In this document: positions 36,164 through 47,000 of the stretch, one piece after another
Numbering within the stretch: position 1 is the first letter of the stretch
Layout of the letters: each line of letters starts with the position of its first letter
Assembly: GCF_000293885.2 (NCBI RefSeq)
Contig: NZ_CP010945.1
Coordinates: 1,818,001 to 1,882,000, forward strand
Source: Pseudomonas fluorescens NCIMB 11764
GTDB taxonomy: Bacteria > Pseudomonadota > Gammaproteobacteria > Pseudomonadales > Pseudomonadaceae
Length of the DNA: 64,000 nucleotides
Direction of reading: 5' to 3'
Notes under the pieces: generated by a model
Told to the model about the DNA's origin: nothing
The model's input: the letters and a program-made list of their open reading frames with translations, nothing else
The model's database searches: none
Translations under genes and position numbers: made by a program

Positions 36164-37671
36164 CAGTCGATCACCCGTCCTTTCAGTGCGAAGAGGCCTT
36201 GCGGACGTTTCTGGATAAACAGAATGATCAGCGCGAGGATCAGGATCTTGCCGAGCACGGCGCCGATCTGCGGTTCGAGAATCTTGTTGGCGATGCCCAG
36301 GCCAAACGCGGCGAGCACGCTACCGGCCAACTGACCGACACCGCCGAGCACCACCACCAGGAACGAGTCGATGATGTAGCTCTGGCCGAGGTCCGGGCCG
36401 ACGTTGCCGATCTGGCTCAGCGCGACGCCGCCAAGGCCGGCAATGCCCGAGCCTAGGCCAAAGGCGAGCATGTCGACGCGCCCGGTGGGCACGCCGCAGC
36501 AGGCCGCCATGTTGCGATTCTGAGTGACGGCGCGCACGTTCAGGCCCAGGCGCGTCTTGTTCAGCAGCAGCCAGGTCAGCACCACCACAAACAGCGCGAA
36601 GGCGATGATCACGATGCGGTTGTACGGCAGCACCAGATTGGGCAGCACCTGAATCCCGCCGGACAACCAGGCGGGGTTGGCCACTTCCACGTTCTGCGCG
36701 CCGAACAGCAATCGGACCAGCTGAATCAGCATCAGGCTGATGCCCCACGTCGCAAGCAGGGTTTCCAGCGGGCGACCGTAGAGGTGACGAATCACCGTGC
36801 GTTCCAGTGCCATGCCAATCGCGGCGGTGACGAAAAACGCCACCGGCAACGCGATCAGCGGATAAAACTCGATGGCTTGCGGAGCGAAACGCTGGAACAT
36901 CAGTTGCACCACGTACGTCGAGTAGGCGCCGAGCATCAGCATCTCGCCGTGGGCCATGTTGATCACGCCGAGCAGGCCGAAGGTGATCGCCAGGCCAAGC
37001 GCCGCGAGCAACAGGATCGAGCCGAGGGACATACCGCTGAAGGCTTGCCCGAGCATTTCGCCGATCAGCAGTTTGCGTTTGACTTGGGCCAAGCTGGTTT
37101 CGGCAGCCGTGCGCACATTGGCGTCGGCTTCGATACCCGGTTCCAGCAGACTCTCGAGACGAGTGCGGGCCAATGGATCGCCGGTTTCGCCGAGCAGACG
37201 CACAGCGGCGAGGCGCACGGCCGGGTCGGTGTCGACCAGTTGCAGATTGGCCAGGGCCAGGCTGAGGGCGGCGTGGACGTTTTCATCTTTTTCGCCAGCC
37301 AGTTGCTGGTCGAGAAATTTCAGCTGCGCGGGTTTGGCGCTTTTCTGCAATTGCTGGGCGGCGCCCAGACGGATTTTGGCGTCGGCGGCGAGCAATTGGT
37401 GGCTGGCCAGCGCGGTGTCGATCAGACCCCGCAGGCGATTGTTCAGGCGCAGGGTTTTCGGTTGACCGTCGACCATCAACTCGCCTTGCTGCAGGGCGTT
37501 GATCAGTTCGACACGGGCCGGATCGGGCTGCGCGGCCCAGGTTTCCAGGAGTTTGGCTTGCTGCACGGGATTGGCGGCGACGAAATCTTCGGCGTCGCTG
37601 GCGTGTACAGCCATCGGCAGTAACAACGCGATGGCGAGGATGAAGCGGTAAAGGGCGGTGGGCATATGCAT
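36163..37671 (-). CDS. urtB: UrtB, urea ABC transporter permease
   Basis: 502-residue LivH-type permease with an unusual but family-typical N-terminal extension. A signal peptide (about 1-24, ending AVHA) is followed by a helical HEAT-like periplasmic segment to about residue 200, then the membrane domain. Key stretches are LGLAITFGLLGVINMAHGEM and GSGIAGLGGVALSQIGNVGP. The ATG at 37671 has AAGG just upstream; another ATG lies two codons in. Confidence 0.95.
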   Translation of the reverse strand: MHMPTALYRFILAIALLLPMAVHASDAEDFVAANPVQQAKLLETWAAQPDPARVELINALQQGELMVDGQPKTLRLNNRLRGLIDTALASHQLLAADAKIRLGAAQQLQKSAKPAQLKFLDQQLAGEKDENVHAALSLALANLQLVDTDPAVRLAAVRLLGETGDPLARTRLESLLEPGIEADANVRTAAETSLAQVKRKLLIGEMLGQAFSGMSLGSILLLAALGLAITFGLLGVINMAHGEMLMLGAYSTYVVQLMFQRFAPQAIEFYPLIALPVAFFVTAAIGMALERTVIRHLYGRPLETLLATWGISLMLIQLVRLLFGAQNVEVANPAWLSGGIQVLPNLVLPYNRIVIIAFALFVVVLTWLLLNKTRLGLNVRAVTQNRNMAACCGVPTGRVDMLAFGLGSGIAGLGGVALSQIGNVGPDLGQSYIIDSFLVVVLGGVGQLAGSVLAAFGLGIANKILEPQIGAVLGKILILALIILFIQKRPQGLFALKGRVID

Positions 37672-37706
37672 GGCCTTGCGCGGACTAAATGTGGAGACAG
37701 ACTTAC

Positions 37707-37812
37707 TGTGGCGAGGGAGCTTGCTCCCGCTGGACTGCGCAGCAGTCCCCTTCTTTCCAGGTCAGTAAGGGGGCCGCTTCGCGGCCCAGCGGGAGCAAGC
37801 TCCCTCGCCACA
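37707..37812. repeat. REP-type compound hairpin (copy 6) between urtA and urtB
   Basis: Outer arms GGCGAGGGAGCTTGCTCCCG and complement, inner GGACTGCGCAGCAGTCC and GGGGGCCGCTTCGCGGCCC. Between urtA and urtB, where it may adjust the ratio of binding protein to permease by protecting the urtA mRNA. Confidence 0.85.
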
Positions 37813-37877
37813 AAAGCCCGCTCTCACAGGAGTTTTGTCGGGCCCTGGGCTGTGTGCCAAGCCCGACATCCAATGGC

Positions 37878-39143
37878 TTAGTTGCTCTTCACCGCATAAT
37901 CCGGCTTCTTGTCGTTGCCGGGAATGAACGGGCTCCACGGCTGGGCGCGGATCGGCCCTTCGGTCTGCCACACCACGTTGAACTGACCGTCCGCCTGGAT
38001 CTCGCCGATCATCACCGGCTTGTGCAGGTGGTGGTTGGTCTTGTCCATGGTCAGGGTGTAACCCGACGGCGCGGCAAAGGTCTGACCGGCGAGGGCTTCG
38101 CGGACTTTGTCGACGTCGGTGGACTTGGCTTTCTCCGCCGCTTGCGCCCACATGTGAATGCCAACGTAGGTGGCTTCCATCGGGTCGTTGGTCACCGCTT
38201 TGTCGGCGCCCGGCAGATTGTGTTTCTTCGCGTAGGCTTTCCAGTCGGCGACGAATTTCTTGTTCGTCGGGTTCTCTACCGACTCGAAGTAATTCCACGC
38301 CGCGAGGTTGCCCACCAGCGGTTTGGTGTCGATGCCACGCAGTTCTTCTTCACCGACCGAGAACGCCACGACCGGAACGTCGGTGGCTTTCAGGCCCTGG
38401 TTGGCCAGCTCTTTATAGAACGGCACGTTGGAGTCGCCGTTGACGGTGGAGATGACAGCGGTTTTGCCGCCCGCCGAGAATTTTTTGATGTTGGCCACGA
38501 TGGTTTGATAGTCGCTATGGCCGAACGGGGTGTAGACCTCTTCGATGTCCTTGTCGGCCACGCCTTTGGAGTGCAGGAACGAACGCAGGATCTTGTTGGT
38601 GGTGCGCGGGTAGACGTAGTCGGTGCCGAGCAGGAAGTAACGCTTGGCGCTGCCGCCTTCTTCGCTCATCAGGTATTCCACTGCCGGGATCGCCTGCTGG
38701 TTCGGCGCGGCGCCGGTGTAGAACACGTTCGGCGACATTTCTTCGCCTTCGTATTGCACCGGGTAGAACAGCAGGCCGTTGAGCTCTTCGAACACCGGCA
38801 GCACCGATTTACGCGACACCGACGTCCAGCAACCGAACACCACAGCGACCTTGTCCTGGGTCAGCAGTTGACGACCCTTTTCCGCGAACAGCGGCCAGTT
38901 CGACGCCGGGTCGACGACCACCGGTTCCAGCATCTTGCCGTTCACGCCGCCCTTGGCGTTGATCTCGTCGATGGTCATCAACGCCATGTCTTTCAGGGAC
39001 GTTTCGGAGATCGCCATGGTGCCGGACAACGAATGCAGAATACCGACCTTGATGGTCTCGGCGGCCTGGACGGTCCAGGTCATGCCCATCGCGGCAATGC
39101 TTGCCGTGAGTGTGAAAGCCTTGATCAAGCTGCGACGCTTCAT
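37878..39143 (-). CDS. urtA: UrtA, urea ABC transporter substrate-binding protein
   Basis: 421-residue periplasmic urea receptor (NrtA/LivK-like). The N-terminus MKRRSLIKAFTLTASIAA has a twin-arginine-like pair and a hydrophobic core, with cleavage likely after VQAA. The mature start IKVGILHSLSGTMAISETSL and FGCWTSVSRKSVLPVFEE are characteristic of UrtA. First gene of urtABCDE-ureDA-(GNAT)2-ureBC, behind a sigma-54 promoter. Confidence 0.96.
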   Translation of the reverse strand: MKRRSLIKAFTLTASIAAMGMTWTVQAAETIKVGILHSLSGTMAISETSLKDMALMTIDEINAKGGVNGKMLEPVVVDPASNWPLFAEKGRQLLTQDKVAVVFGCWTSVSRKSVLPVFEELNGLLFYPVQYEGEEMSPNVFYTGAAPNQQAIPAVEYLMSEEGGSAKRYFLLGTDYVYPRTTNKILRSFLHSKGVADKDIEEVYTPFGHSDYQTIVANIKKFSAGGKTAVISTVNGDSNVPFYKELANQGLKATDVPVVAFSVGEEELRGIDTKPLVGNLAAWNYFESVENPTNKKFVADWKAYAKKHNLPGADKAVTNDPMEATYVGIHMWAQAAEKAKSTDVDKVREALAGQTFAAPSGYTLTMDKTNHHLHKPVMIGEIQADGQFNVVWQTEGPIRAQPWSPFIPGNDKKPDYAVKSN

Positions 39144-39207
39144 TGTGCGATCTCCATGAATTTATGAATTTTCTTGGTTGGCAGATGCGGACTACTGAAG
39201 GGTCTTT

Positions 39208-39223
39208 AGCAAGGGCTGTGCCT
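39208..39223 (-). promoter_or_regulatory. Sigma-54 (-24/-12) promoter for urtA
   Basis: Minus-strand AGGCACAGCCCTTGCT fits TGGCAC-N5-TTGC(A/T) with one mismatch at the first T; GG and GC are correctly spaced. The start would be near 39196, 53 bases ahead of urtA. Pattern-based. Confidence 0.7.
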
Positions 39224-39276
39224 GTTCGGCAAAGGCCGGGAAAACTCGGGATAGAGCCTTTGGCGGACTGGGGCGC

Positions 39277-39334
39277 GCACCAGACTGGGGCCTGAGTGCA
39301 AGGCAGGTGCGCCTGCGTGCGCAGCATTGGTGCT
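39277..39334. promoter_or_regulatory. Two NtrC-like sites upstream of the urtA promoter
   Basis: GCACC-AGACT-GGGGC at 39277-39291 and TGCGC-N6-TGGTGCT at 39318-39334 resemble the NtrC consensus TGCACC-N5-GGTGCA. They are centred about 88 and 130 bases upstream of the predicted start, the usual enhancer distance. The region also lies upstream of the divergent repeat-protein gene. Confidence 0.5.
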
Positions 39335-39371
39335 GACGGTGTTTAACAGCAAATCCCGGCAAGCGATAAAT

Positions 39372-42300
39372 ATGTACCGCCCGTTGCGCTGCGCAATCTT
39401 GATGATGAGGGACTCTCAATCAGGCGAGCAGAGCATGGACAGCACTTCGATCAATACACCTTCAACCGCCCGGGCGACGGCACGATTTCCCGCCCTGGGA
39501 CCAACATTCATGAGCGCCGATGATGCGGCCTATTGGGCGCATCGGCAGATTGGCGCGCGCTATGACCAGCACTACGGCGGCGTAATCCTGCAACGGGCCG
39601 ACGGTAAATATCAGCCCACGTTTCCTGTGCCAGGCAAGAAAGGGCGTTTCGATTTCGACACCCTGCTGTCTGCCGACAACCCTGGGGAGCTGTTCGTCTC
39701 CCCTGGCTACAGTGGCGCTGCGTATTACTTGTCCCATTCGGCCAATCACGCCGAAGTCCTGCGTGTTCACCCAGGCTGGACGAACGAGCAGATCAAGTTG
39801 AGCCTCGGTTTTTTTTCGAGACACTACATCCTCAGCGACATGCAGGATTCGGGTGCCTATGGACAGCGCCACTATTTATCGGGGCCGGATGGCTCGCTGA
39901 TCAAATACGAGTCCACTCAACCGGCAGAGGAGAAAAAGCTCTTTGAGGTGGCGTTCAAGGCTTTCGGGCCGTTCTCCGACGTTGAGCGATTGATTCAAAA
40001 ATTGGCCACGACCGGCACGCTGAGCGTACTGGTACCCAACGCTCAGTGGGGCGGAGTGCGAGGAAACGTGTCGGCGAGCTGGAGCCTCGGTACTGCCGCG
40101 CAGCGAAGTCCGACGCCGGTACAGCCGTTTTTTTGTGCGGTGTCCGATCAAGTGGACAAGGCGATAGAAGCCGCAGCAACGACGCTCCCCCCGACGTCCG
40201 ACAGCCTTTATCTAGGGTTTGTGGTGACCTCTGCCGGCAGCTCGGAATGCATGGCGACCTATCCGGTTCTTTCCAGCAATCCGGCAGCCGAACTGTTCAA
40301 AACATTTCCGATGCGAGCGGATCGCAAGTTGGAGCCTTTGCTCGATTTCGACCTCAACGGCGTCTATTTCATATCGCACAGTGATGGGGCGCAGAGTGCC
40401 AACGAGCCTTGGCTGTATGAGCGGTTTTTTTCACCGGACGAGCTGGCGGCTGGCATCAGGTTTTCGCTGTGGGATGTTTACCGGCAGGAGTACCCGGACT
40501 ATCTGAAGGTGTACGCCCGGACCCGCGACGGTGCCGTTTTGCAGTACCAGCCTTCGGCGCACCAGCGTGAAGCTGCGCTGAAGGACAGCACAGACTTCAA
40601 CGCGCGACTGAAGGAAGGTACGCTCAAGCCTGCGGTTTACGTCAAGCAGGTGGCAGCAGCCGGCGAGTTGACGGTGCTGAAGGACAGCGCGTTATGGGAT
40701 GTTGTCGGGAACGTTGGCACCGACTGGCAACCCTATGCGAGGTCAAGACGTTTGAGTCCCGCTTTCCTCCTCGCCGACGATGCTGCACGGTTTGCGCATG
40801 GGTACATCGGCAGCCGCCGTGAACAAGGCTTTGTCGGGATGATTTTGCAGGATCAAGACAAGCGTTTTGTCGCCACTGAGCCGGTTATCGGCGCGCAGCC
40901 GCGGTTTGCCCTGGACCGGCTCTGTCCTCTCGACGCCTCAGGAGCACCGATCGTACTGCTCGAGGGACACTCGTTTTATGGGTTGTACGCTTCACGCTGG
41001 CAAACGGACTCAAGTGCTGTTGTCCGTGCCGACGCGGAAGAGCAATTGACGCAGGCGCAAATGTTCACCACCGAGGACATTCGCTCAGTGCTCGCCAAGA
41101 GCGCGCATGTTGCCGATTTTTACCTCTCGGGTTCGCCAGACAGCCTGCTGGCTTACAGCCCCGATTTATCGAAAGTGGCCGCTCGCAACAAGGTGAAAGA
41201 GCGAGTTACCTTGCTTGCCGATGATTCCACCTTGATAGATCGGGAGCTGGCAGTCGGCACACTGGCACCCGATGCCGTGGTCGAAGAATTGGCCGGGACT
41301 GGCCGATTGCGTGTGGTCGCGGGCAATGATGTGTGGGGGCCGCGGGGAACGGTGCTGGGTGATGAATCAGCGCCCGCAGGCGTTTCCGTTCCGGTGCTCG
41401 GCGCGATTTTTTCCAATGCCGAAGACGCGGTGCTGAACGCCCGTCATCGCGCCCGGCTCGACTACCGTGCGGCGGCTGCGGGTTGGGGTTTTATCCTTAA
41501 GCACAAGGACCGCGAAGAGTATGTGGCGACCGAAACGGTGCCTGCCAGCCACCTGGGGGCGCTGAACCAGGCTAGCGACTTTGGCGCGCCCGTATTGATC
41601 GACGAGTTTCGCACCCTCGCGCTTTATTACTCGGCAAGCTGGATTCCCGATGGGTTATCGACAACGGACGCCTGGTTTGCCCGTCATTTTGCTTCCATGA
41701 CCGAACTGGCTGCGGCGATCCATGACGACGATGGCACCCAACGCCTTACGCATTTTCAGGACCTGAGCGTTTTTATCGCGACCCTGGATGGGGCCTTGTT
41801 GCGCTATCAATATTCGGCCACCTCAACACAATTCGACGCGAACGGTTTGCAGCAGCTCAAGTCGCTGTTGCTCAACGCCACGCCGCCCTTTGCCAACGTC
41901 ATTCAATGGATCGCCAAGGCCGGAGAGCTGAAGGTGCTGCGTACCAGTGAGCTGTGGGACGAGACGGGCATTGTCGGCGCCGATTGGAAATCCTATGTAC
42001 AGCTCCAGCGACGAGCGCTCAGCCCGGTCTTTGTGTCGCAGGATGATGCAGTGCGCCATGCGCTGGAGCAGTTGGGCTCGCGGCGAGAGCGGATCTACGG
42101 TGGCCTGGTGCTGCGTCGGCTCGATGGTTTGTTTGTCGCAACATTGCCGGTGGCCGTCGAGGTCGAGAATTTCCCTGCCAGCTGGATTCGCCTGGACGAG
42201 TTGATCGAGCAGGGACTGTTTCTGGCCGGGAGCACGGTTGTCGCCCGCTACCATTCGCGAATGCAGGTCGAACCGATTTTCGCGCTGTCGAACCGCGAGC

Positions 42301-43961
42301 GGGACGTGTACCTCACCATGTTCTCCACTGATTTTCTGGCGGCAATCCTGAGCGGCTCGTCGCTTTCGCCCGGCAAGGAATATCTGCTGGGGCTCGACGG
42401 CAGCCTCATCAGCTACACCCTCAGCGCCAGTGCTGCGGAAAAACAACTCGCGCGGTCATTGGCGTCCCCCAGTCAATTGCAGCGCCGGCACACCCCGATA
42501 GAGCTGCAAATGCGCAATGGCACGCTGACCCCGAGTGAATACGTCAATCAGGTTGCAAGAGCCGGTCGGTTGCAAGTGATCAAAGGCAGCCGACTGTGGG
42601 GCAAGGCCAGGCAGTTGTCGGTATGGAGCGCTTATTCCGAGGGAGGCCCTTCGCAAGTGCATCGGTCGGCTATTGCTGATCCGGCGTTCAGTCCGGTCTT
42701 CACGCAAATGGACGACGCCGTACGGCATGTCCACCGAGCGGTTGGCGTTCGAACCGGATTGATGTTCGGGTTCATACTCAAGGCGCTGAACGCCGAGCGG
42801 TATGTGACGACGATGCCGATCGACGGGCGGCAAGGAAGTCTCGCCGTCGAGAAGGTATTTCCCGACGGGCTATTGCCTCTGGGGTACCGCGTGGAGGGGA
42901 TTTTTCTGTGTTCCTCGGCCGGAGCGGGGCGACTGCCGCACGACTTGAATCAGAGTTTCATCTCGCCTCGGGATCTGATGTACGGGTTGGACGCTGTCCG
43001 TGTGCGCACGGAGGCAGTCACTGCTTTCCTCTCCGTCTTTGTGTCCTGTGCCGATGGCGCCTTGTTGCGATACAAGCCCAAGTCCATCGCACCAGAGTGG
43101 ACCCAGTTGCAGGTCGCGCTCGCCTACGAAAAGGTCCTGCAATCTGGAAGCGAAACGCTGTTCGAATATCTGCGTAAAGTGATCGCAAACGGTGAGTTGC
43201 AGGCAGTGGTGCGCAGCGCTTTCTGGTCGCCGTTCAGGGTGGACTCCCGAGGTGTCAAAACCGGCATCGGGTTGGTGAGATGGGCGCCGGATAACAGCTT
43301 TGCCCTCGGGCCTGTATTCGCACATGCCGATGATGCGGCTCGTTCGGCCCAAAGACAGATTGGCGATTACGTTGCTCAGGAGTTTCTGGGGGGGATCCTG
43401 ATGCATGAGGCGAGCGCTTCATTCGTTGCTGTCGAGCCGCTTGAAGACGGCCCCGACAGTGGCGCTGCCAGTTCGCTGTTTTACTCGGGGGTGGGCGGGC
43501 CCATTGCCCCTGTTTCCATACCGGGGGCGCAACCATTGCCATTACCGATATTTCCTCCGGACTACAAATGGGTCGCCGTCCATCAGTTCTACAAACGCTT
43601 CAACCTGTTGGTCAAGGACCCCTCTGCGATGGATCGATTGCTGCTGGATAACCTGGCCCTGGCGGACCTGTGGTTCAGCCGGGACGTGGTGAAAAAGAGC
43701 GGGGTCTCCGGCGGTAGTTGCTACTTCTCCGGTCGCGGGGGCGCGCTGTTCAAATTCACCCCCAGTTTCTCGGCACAGGAAACCGCATTTTTCAATGAGG
43801 AAGCAAAGGACGGGGTCGCTGCTTACCTCGCTCGACTCGCAGGCGTCGGCCGGCTTGAAGTCGTGGACACCGATGGTTACTGGCGCCGCCTCGGACGTCT
43901 GGACTCGACCTGGACGCCGACGGTACAACCGGACGTGAAGCCAGACCGTGACGAGCTGTAG
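39372..43961 (+). CDS. Giant modular DUF4329-like repeat protein ending in RDEL (first of pair)
   Basis: About 1529 residues in seven modules of roughly 200 residues. Each opens with a head such as LGPTFMSADDAAYWAHRQIG, then a YGG-IL-R-DG-F-VAT-P-like strand region. Each closes with a DG-LL-Y segment and a tail of the form G-L-P-YV-VA-AG-L-V-S-LW. Module 2 is the most degenerate. The head resembles DUF4329, a domain of polymorphic toxins, by memory of its pattern. The C-terminus is PDRDEL. The start is uncertain: I took the ATG at 39372 because the paralogue also starts MYR; 39435 is an alternative. No signal peptide or membrane helix seen. Function unknown. Confidence 0.75.
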   Translation: MYRPLRCAILMMRDSQSGEQSMDSTSINTPSTARATARFPALGPTFMSADDAAYWAHRQIGARYDQHYGGVILQRADGKYQPTFPVPGKKGRFDFDTLLSADNPGELFVSPGYSGAAYYLSHSANHAEVLRVHPGWTNEQIKLSLGFFSRHYILSDMQDSGAYGQRHYLSGPDGSLIKYESTQPAEEKKLFEVAFKAFGPFSDVERLIQKLATTGTLSVLVPNAQWGGVRGNVSASWSLGTAAQRSPTPVQPFFCAVSDQVDKAIEAAATTLPPTSDSLYLGFVVTSAGSSECMATYPVLSSNPAAELFKTFPMRADRKLEPLLDFDLNGVYFISHSDGAQSANEPWLYERFFSPDELAAGIRFSLWDVYRQEYPDYLKVYARTRDGAVLQYQPSAHQREAALKDSTDFNARLKEGTLKPAVYVKQVAAAGELTVLKDSALWDVVGNVGTDWQPYARSRRLSPAFLLADDAARFAHGYIGSRREQGFVGMILQDQDKRFVATEPVIGAQPRFALDRLCPLDASGAPIVLLEGHSFYGLYASRWQTDSSAVVRADAEEQLTQAQMFTTEDIRSVLAKSAHVADFYLSGSPDSLLAYSPDLSKVAARNKVKERVTLLADDSTLIDRELAVGTLAPDAVVEELAGTGRLRVVAGNDVWGPRGTVLGDESAPAGVSVPVLGAIFSNAEDAVLNARHRARLDYRAAAAGWGFILKHKDREEYVATETVPASHLGALNQASDFGAPVLIDEFRTLALYYSASWIPDGLSTTDAWFARHFASMTELAAAIHDDDGTQRLTHFQDLSVFIATLDGALLRYQYSATSTQFDANGLQQLKSLLLNATPPFANVIQWIAKAGELKVLRTSELWDETGIVGADWKSYVQLQRRALSPVFVSQDDAVRHALEQLGSRRERIYGGLVLRRLDGLFVATLPVAVEVENFPASWIRLDELIEQGLFLAGSTVVARYHSRMQVEPIFALSNRERDVYLTMFSTDFLAAILSGSSLSPGKEYLLGLDGSLISYTLSASAAEKQLARSLASPSQLQRRHTPIELQMRNGTLTPSEYVNQVARAGRLQVIKGSRLWGKARQLSVWSAYSEGGPSQVHRSAIADPAFSPVFTQMDDAVRHVHRAVGVRTGLMFGFILKALNAERYVTTMPIDGRQGSLAVEKVFPDGLLPLGYRVEGIFLCSSAGAGRLPHDLNQSFISPRDLMYGLDAVRVRTEAVTAFLSVFVSCADGALLRYKPKSIAPEWTQLQVALAYEKVLQSGSETLFEYLRKVIANGELQAVVRSAFWSPFRVDSRGVKTGIGLVRWAPDNSFALGPVFAHADDAARSAQRQIGDYVAQEFLGGILMHEASASFVAVEPLEDGPDSGAASSLFYSGVGGPIAPVSIPGAQPLPLPIFPPDYKWVAVHQFYKRFNLLVKDPSAMDRLLLDNLALADLWFSRDVVKKSGVSGGSCYFSGRGGALFKFTPSFSAQETAFFNEEAKDGVAAYLARLAGVGRLEVVDTDGYWRRLGRLDSTWTPTVQPDVKPDRDEL

Positions 43962-44018
43962 AACGCCTGATGAGCCGTGCCCACACGTACGCAAGCAGTT
44001 CGGGGGGGAGGAATAACT

Positions 44019-47000
44019 ATGTACCGCCATGGGCGTATTTCACAGTGCGACAGTGAGTGTTCAATGAAGACTCACTGGAGTACTCCCATCATGGATGAAC
44101 AACCTCAACAGCCTGACTCGACAACTGCTGTATCAACATTAAGTGTATTGGGCCGGACCTTTCTTTCGGCAGACGACGCCGCCTGTTATGCCCACGAACG
44201 GGTAGGGCGGCGCCGTAATCGCGGTTACTACGGCTATATCCTCCAGCGAGATGATCAGCGGTACGTGATTACTGAGCCCGCCGAACAATTGGCCAGTTCG
44301 AGTACGCATCACGAGCGTGTCCCCGACAATCATGTCTTGCACAGTCGGTTTTACGCTCACCCCGCGCTTTCGACACTCGACGCACACGCAGCAGCGGATC
44401 TGGAATGGTCCGTCGAAGATGCGGCAACGAGCTTGCTGATGTTCAGTGTCAAAGCGTTGCGTAATAGCCTCGCAACCGACCTGTCGGCCTATCTGTCGGG
44501 GGCCGAAGACAGCTTGATCCGGTTCACCCCGGACAGCTCTCGCTCGCAGGCACTGCTCAAACAGTTGGGAACCAGCCAATCGCCCGGCAAGCTTGCCCTC
44601 GACCTGGAAAAGGGCGTGGTCAAACCGGAACAACTGGTGACAGAGGCGGCGGCCGCTGGCGATTTGCAGGTCATTATCAGCAACGGTCGCTGGCGACCTC
44701 GGGGGAAAGTCACGGAGCACTTCGTTCCCGGCCCCTGGGAACGGAATGTCCCGGAGAGAGTGTCGTTGGGTGCGGTGTTCCAGTCGGCCGACGCAGCGGC
44801 GCTCGATCGTTATGCCCGAAACACCGGACAACGTGATGAAGGACAGACCTGGTTCGGCTTCATTCTCAAGCACAGGGACAAAGAAGAATATGTCGCTTCA
44901 GAACTGGTTCCCGTCAGCTATCCAAGAGACAAGCTTTTCCTGGAGCGCAGTGTGTTCCGACGTTCCCCAACGTCCGGGGACTATGTTTATCCCGAGTCCT
45001 TCGCTCCTCACTCCTATTTCTATTCGCGCCAGCGGGTTAACCATGAGCGGGATGCGCCCCGACGCTGGCTGGCCGAGCATTTCATTGTTCCGAAAGATTT
45101 GTGGGTCGCTGTCTACAACGCCAAAAAACGCCCTGTCTTCGGGGAAAGAATTCCGGCGCTGCTTTACGTGTCGACGCCGGATGGCGCACTGCTGAAGTAC
45201 GAGCCCCGACCGGACACCCCGCTGTTCGACAACGATGTTCCGAACATGGGCCTGGAGGCCATTCAAAACAATCTGGCCAAGGGCGTGTCGAGCGCAACCG
45301 ATTTTGTCGCGACGGTCGCCCGCAACGATGCATTGCACGTGTTGCGCACCAGTGTGTGCTGGGACAGGAAAGGGCTGGTGGGCGCCAATTGGGCGCCGAG
45401 CCAGAACGTGCAGCGTCGTTCGCTCGGTCCGGTGTTCCTGACGGCCGATGACGCCGCCGTGCATGCTCGTTCACAAGTGCCTGCCGGCACGCCAAGGGCA
45501 TTCGGTGGTCTGATTCTCCAGCGCTCTGATGGGCGTTTTGTGGCCACTGATCCTGCCGATATCCCCCAGGAAGACTTCGATATCAAGTGGATCTTTGCGG
45601 ATGCAGCGATCGAGCTCGGTCAGTTTCCGACAGACTGCACGATCGTGGCGCGTTATCGCTCACGGGTGCTGCGCGCGTTACCCGTCCTGTTATCGGACGT
45701 CGACAAAGAGCTCTATCGCAACATGCTCTCTGTCGATACCGTTTACACCGCCTTCATGCGCAGAACACAGGCGCTCGATGAATACCTGTTTGCACCCGAC
45801 GGATCGATCATCCGTTACCGGATCGGCACATGGGAGCGCATCCGCGCGGACCTGGGCATAGCGATCAGCCTGTCGGGTAAGCCGGCTCGTGATCTGGACG
45901 CCACCTGGATCAAGGATCAGATCCATGCCGGTACGTTGACGCCGACAGCGTGGGTTAAAAAACTGGTCAATTGCGGGTATCTGAAAGTGGTTGCAGGAAG
46001 CCGCCTATGGGGCCCGGCTCGAGAAGTCACGGAGTTTGAACCGTATCAGACGATACCCCAAACGACGGGTTACCCAAGGGCCTTGGTGGAGCCGGCTTAC
46101 ACTGCGGTCTGCATCCAGGAACAGGATGCCGCCCGCCTGGCACATGAACAGGCGGGCAGTCGTTCATTACCCGGCTTTGGATTTATCCTGCGCAACGCTC
46201 GCGATGGTTCATTCCTCGCGACGCTGCCCGTGAGTGTGCGCAACTCACGGTTGGCGTATGACCGTGTGTTTCCTGGCGTATTGCCTTACCGCTACGTGGA
46301 CAGTGGGCTCATCCTGTGTGCGGTCGCTACGCCGCCGGGGCTGCCGGACGATGACTACCGGCACTTCTTTTCGCCCATGGAGGTGAGTCTGGCGCGTGAC
46401 AGCGTCCGTACGTCTCACGGGTACAGGCCGATTTATTTTTCCTGTGGCGACGGCGCCTTGCTACGTCTTGAACTCGCGCCGTTCGATCCGGTGGTGTCGC
46501 GGGACAAATATGGCCAGGTGCAGGTCAGGGACAACCCGTTTGCGACAACGGCGCAGGCTCAACGTGATCAGGACGATATCAACCGTGGCTCACTCAAACT
46601 GACCGATTACATTCGGCGTATGGCAGCGGCGGGGAAACTGGAGGTGCTGTTGACCAGCGCTTACTGGTCCCGTGCCGGTGAGGTGGGTCAGGACTGGTTT
46701 GCCGGTATGCCGTTTGTGTCCGTCGAAGCAAGGTGGGCAAACACCTCCAGTCTGCCGTTTGGGCCGATGTTTCATCATCCCGACGATGCTGCTCGTTATG
46801 CTCAGTTTCGAGCGGAACACTTTAATCGGGGATTGGCGTGTACAAGCGCAATCCTGGCCAAACCCGATACCTTTTCATACGTCGGCATGCAGCCCCTCGC
46901 TGGCACGAGTCATCCCGATGCAGCCATCAGGCTGATCTTCCGCACTGCCAACGACCTTTCAACTGCACCAGACACTCGATTGCCACGCTTGCCTGACGGC

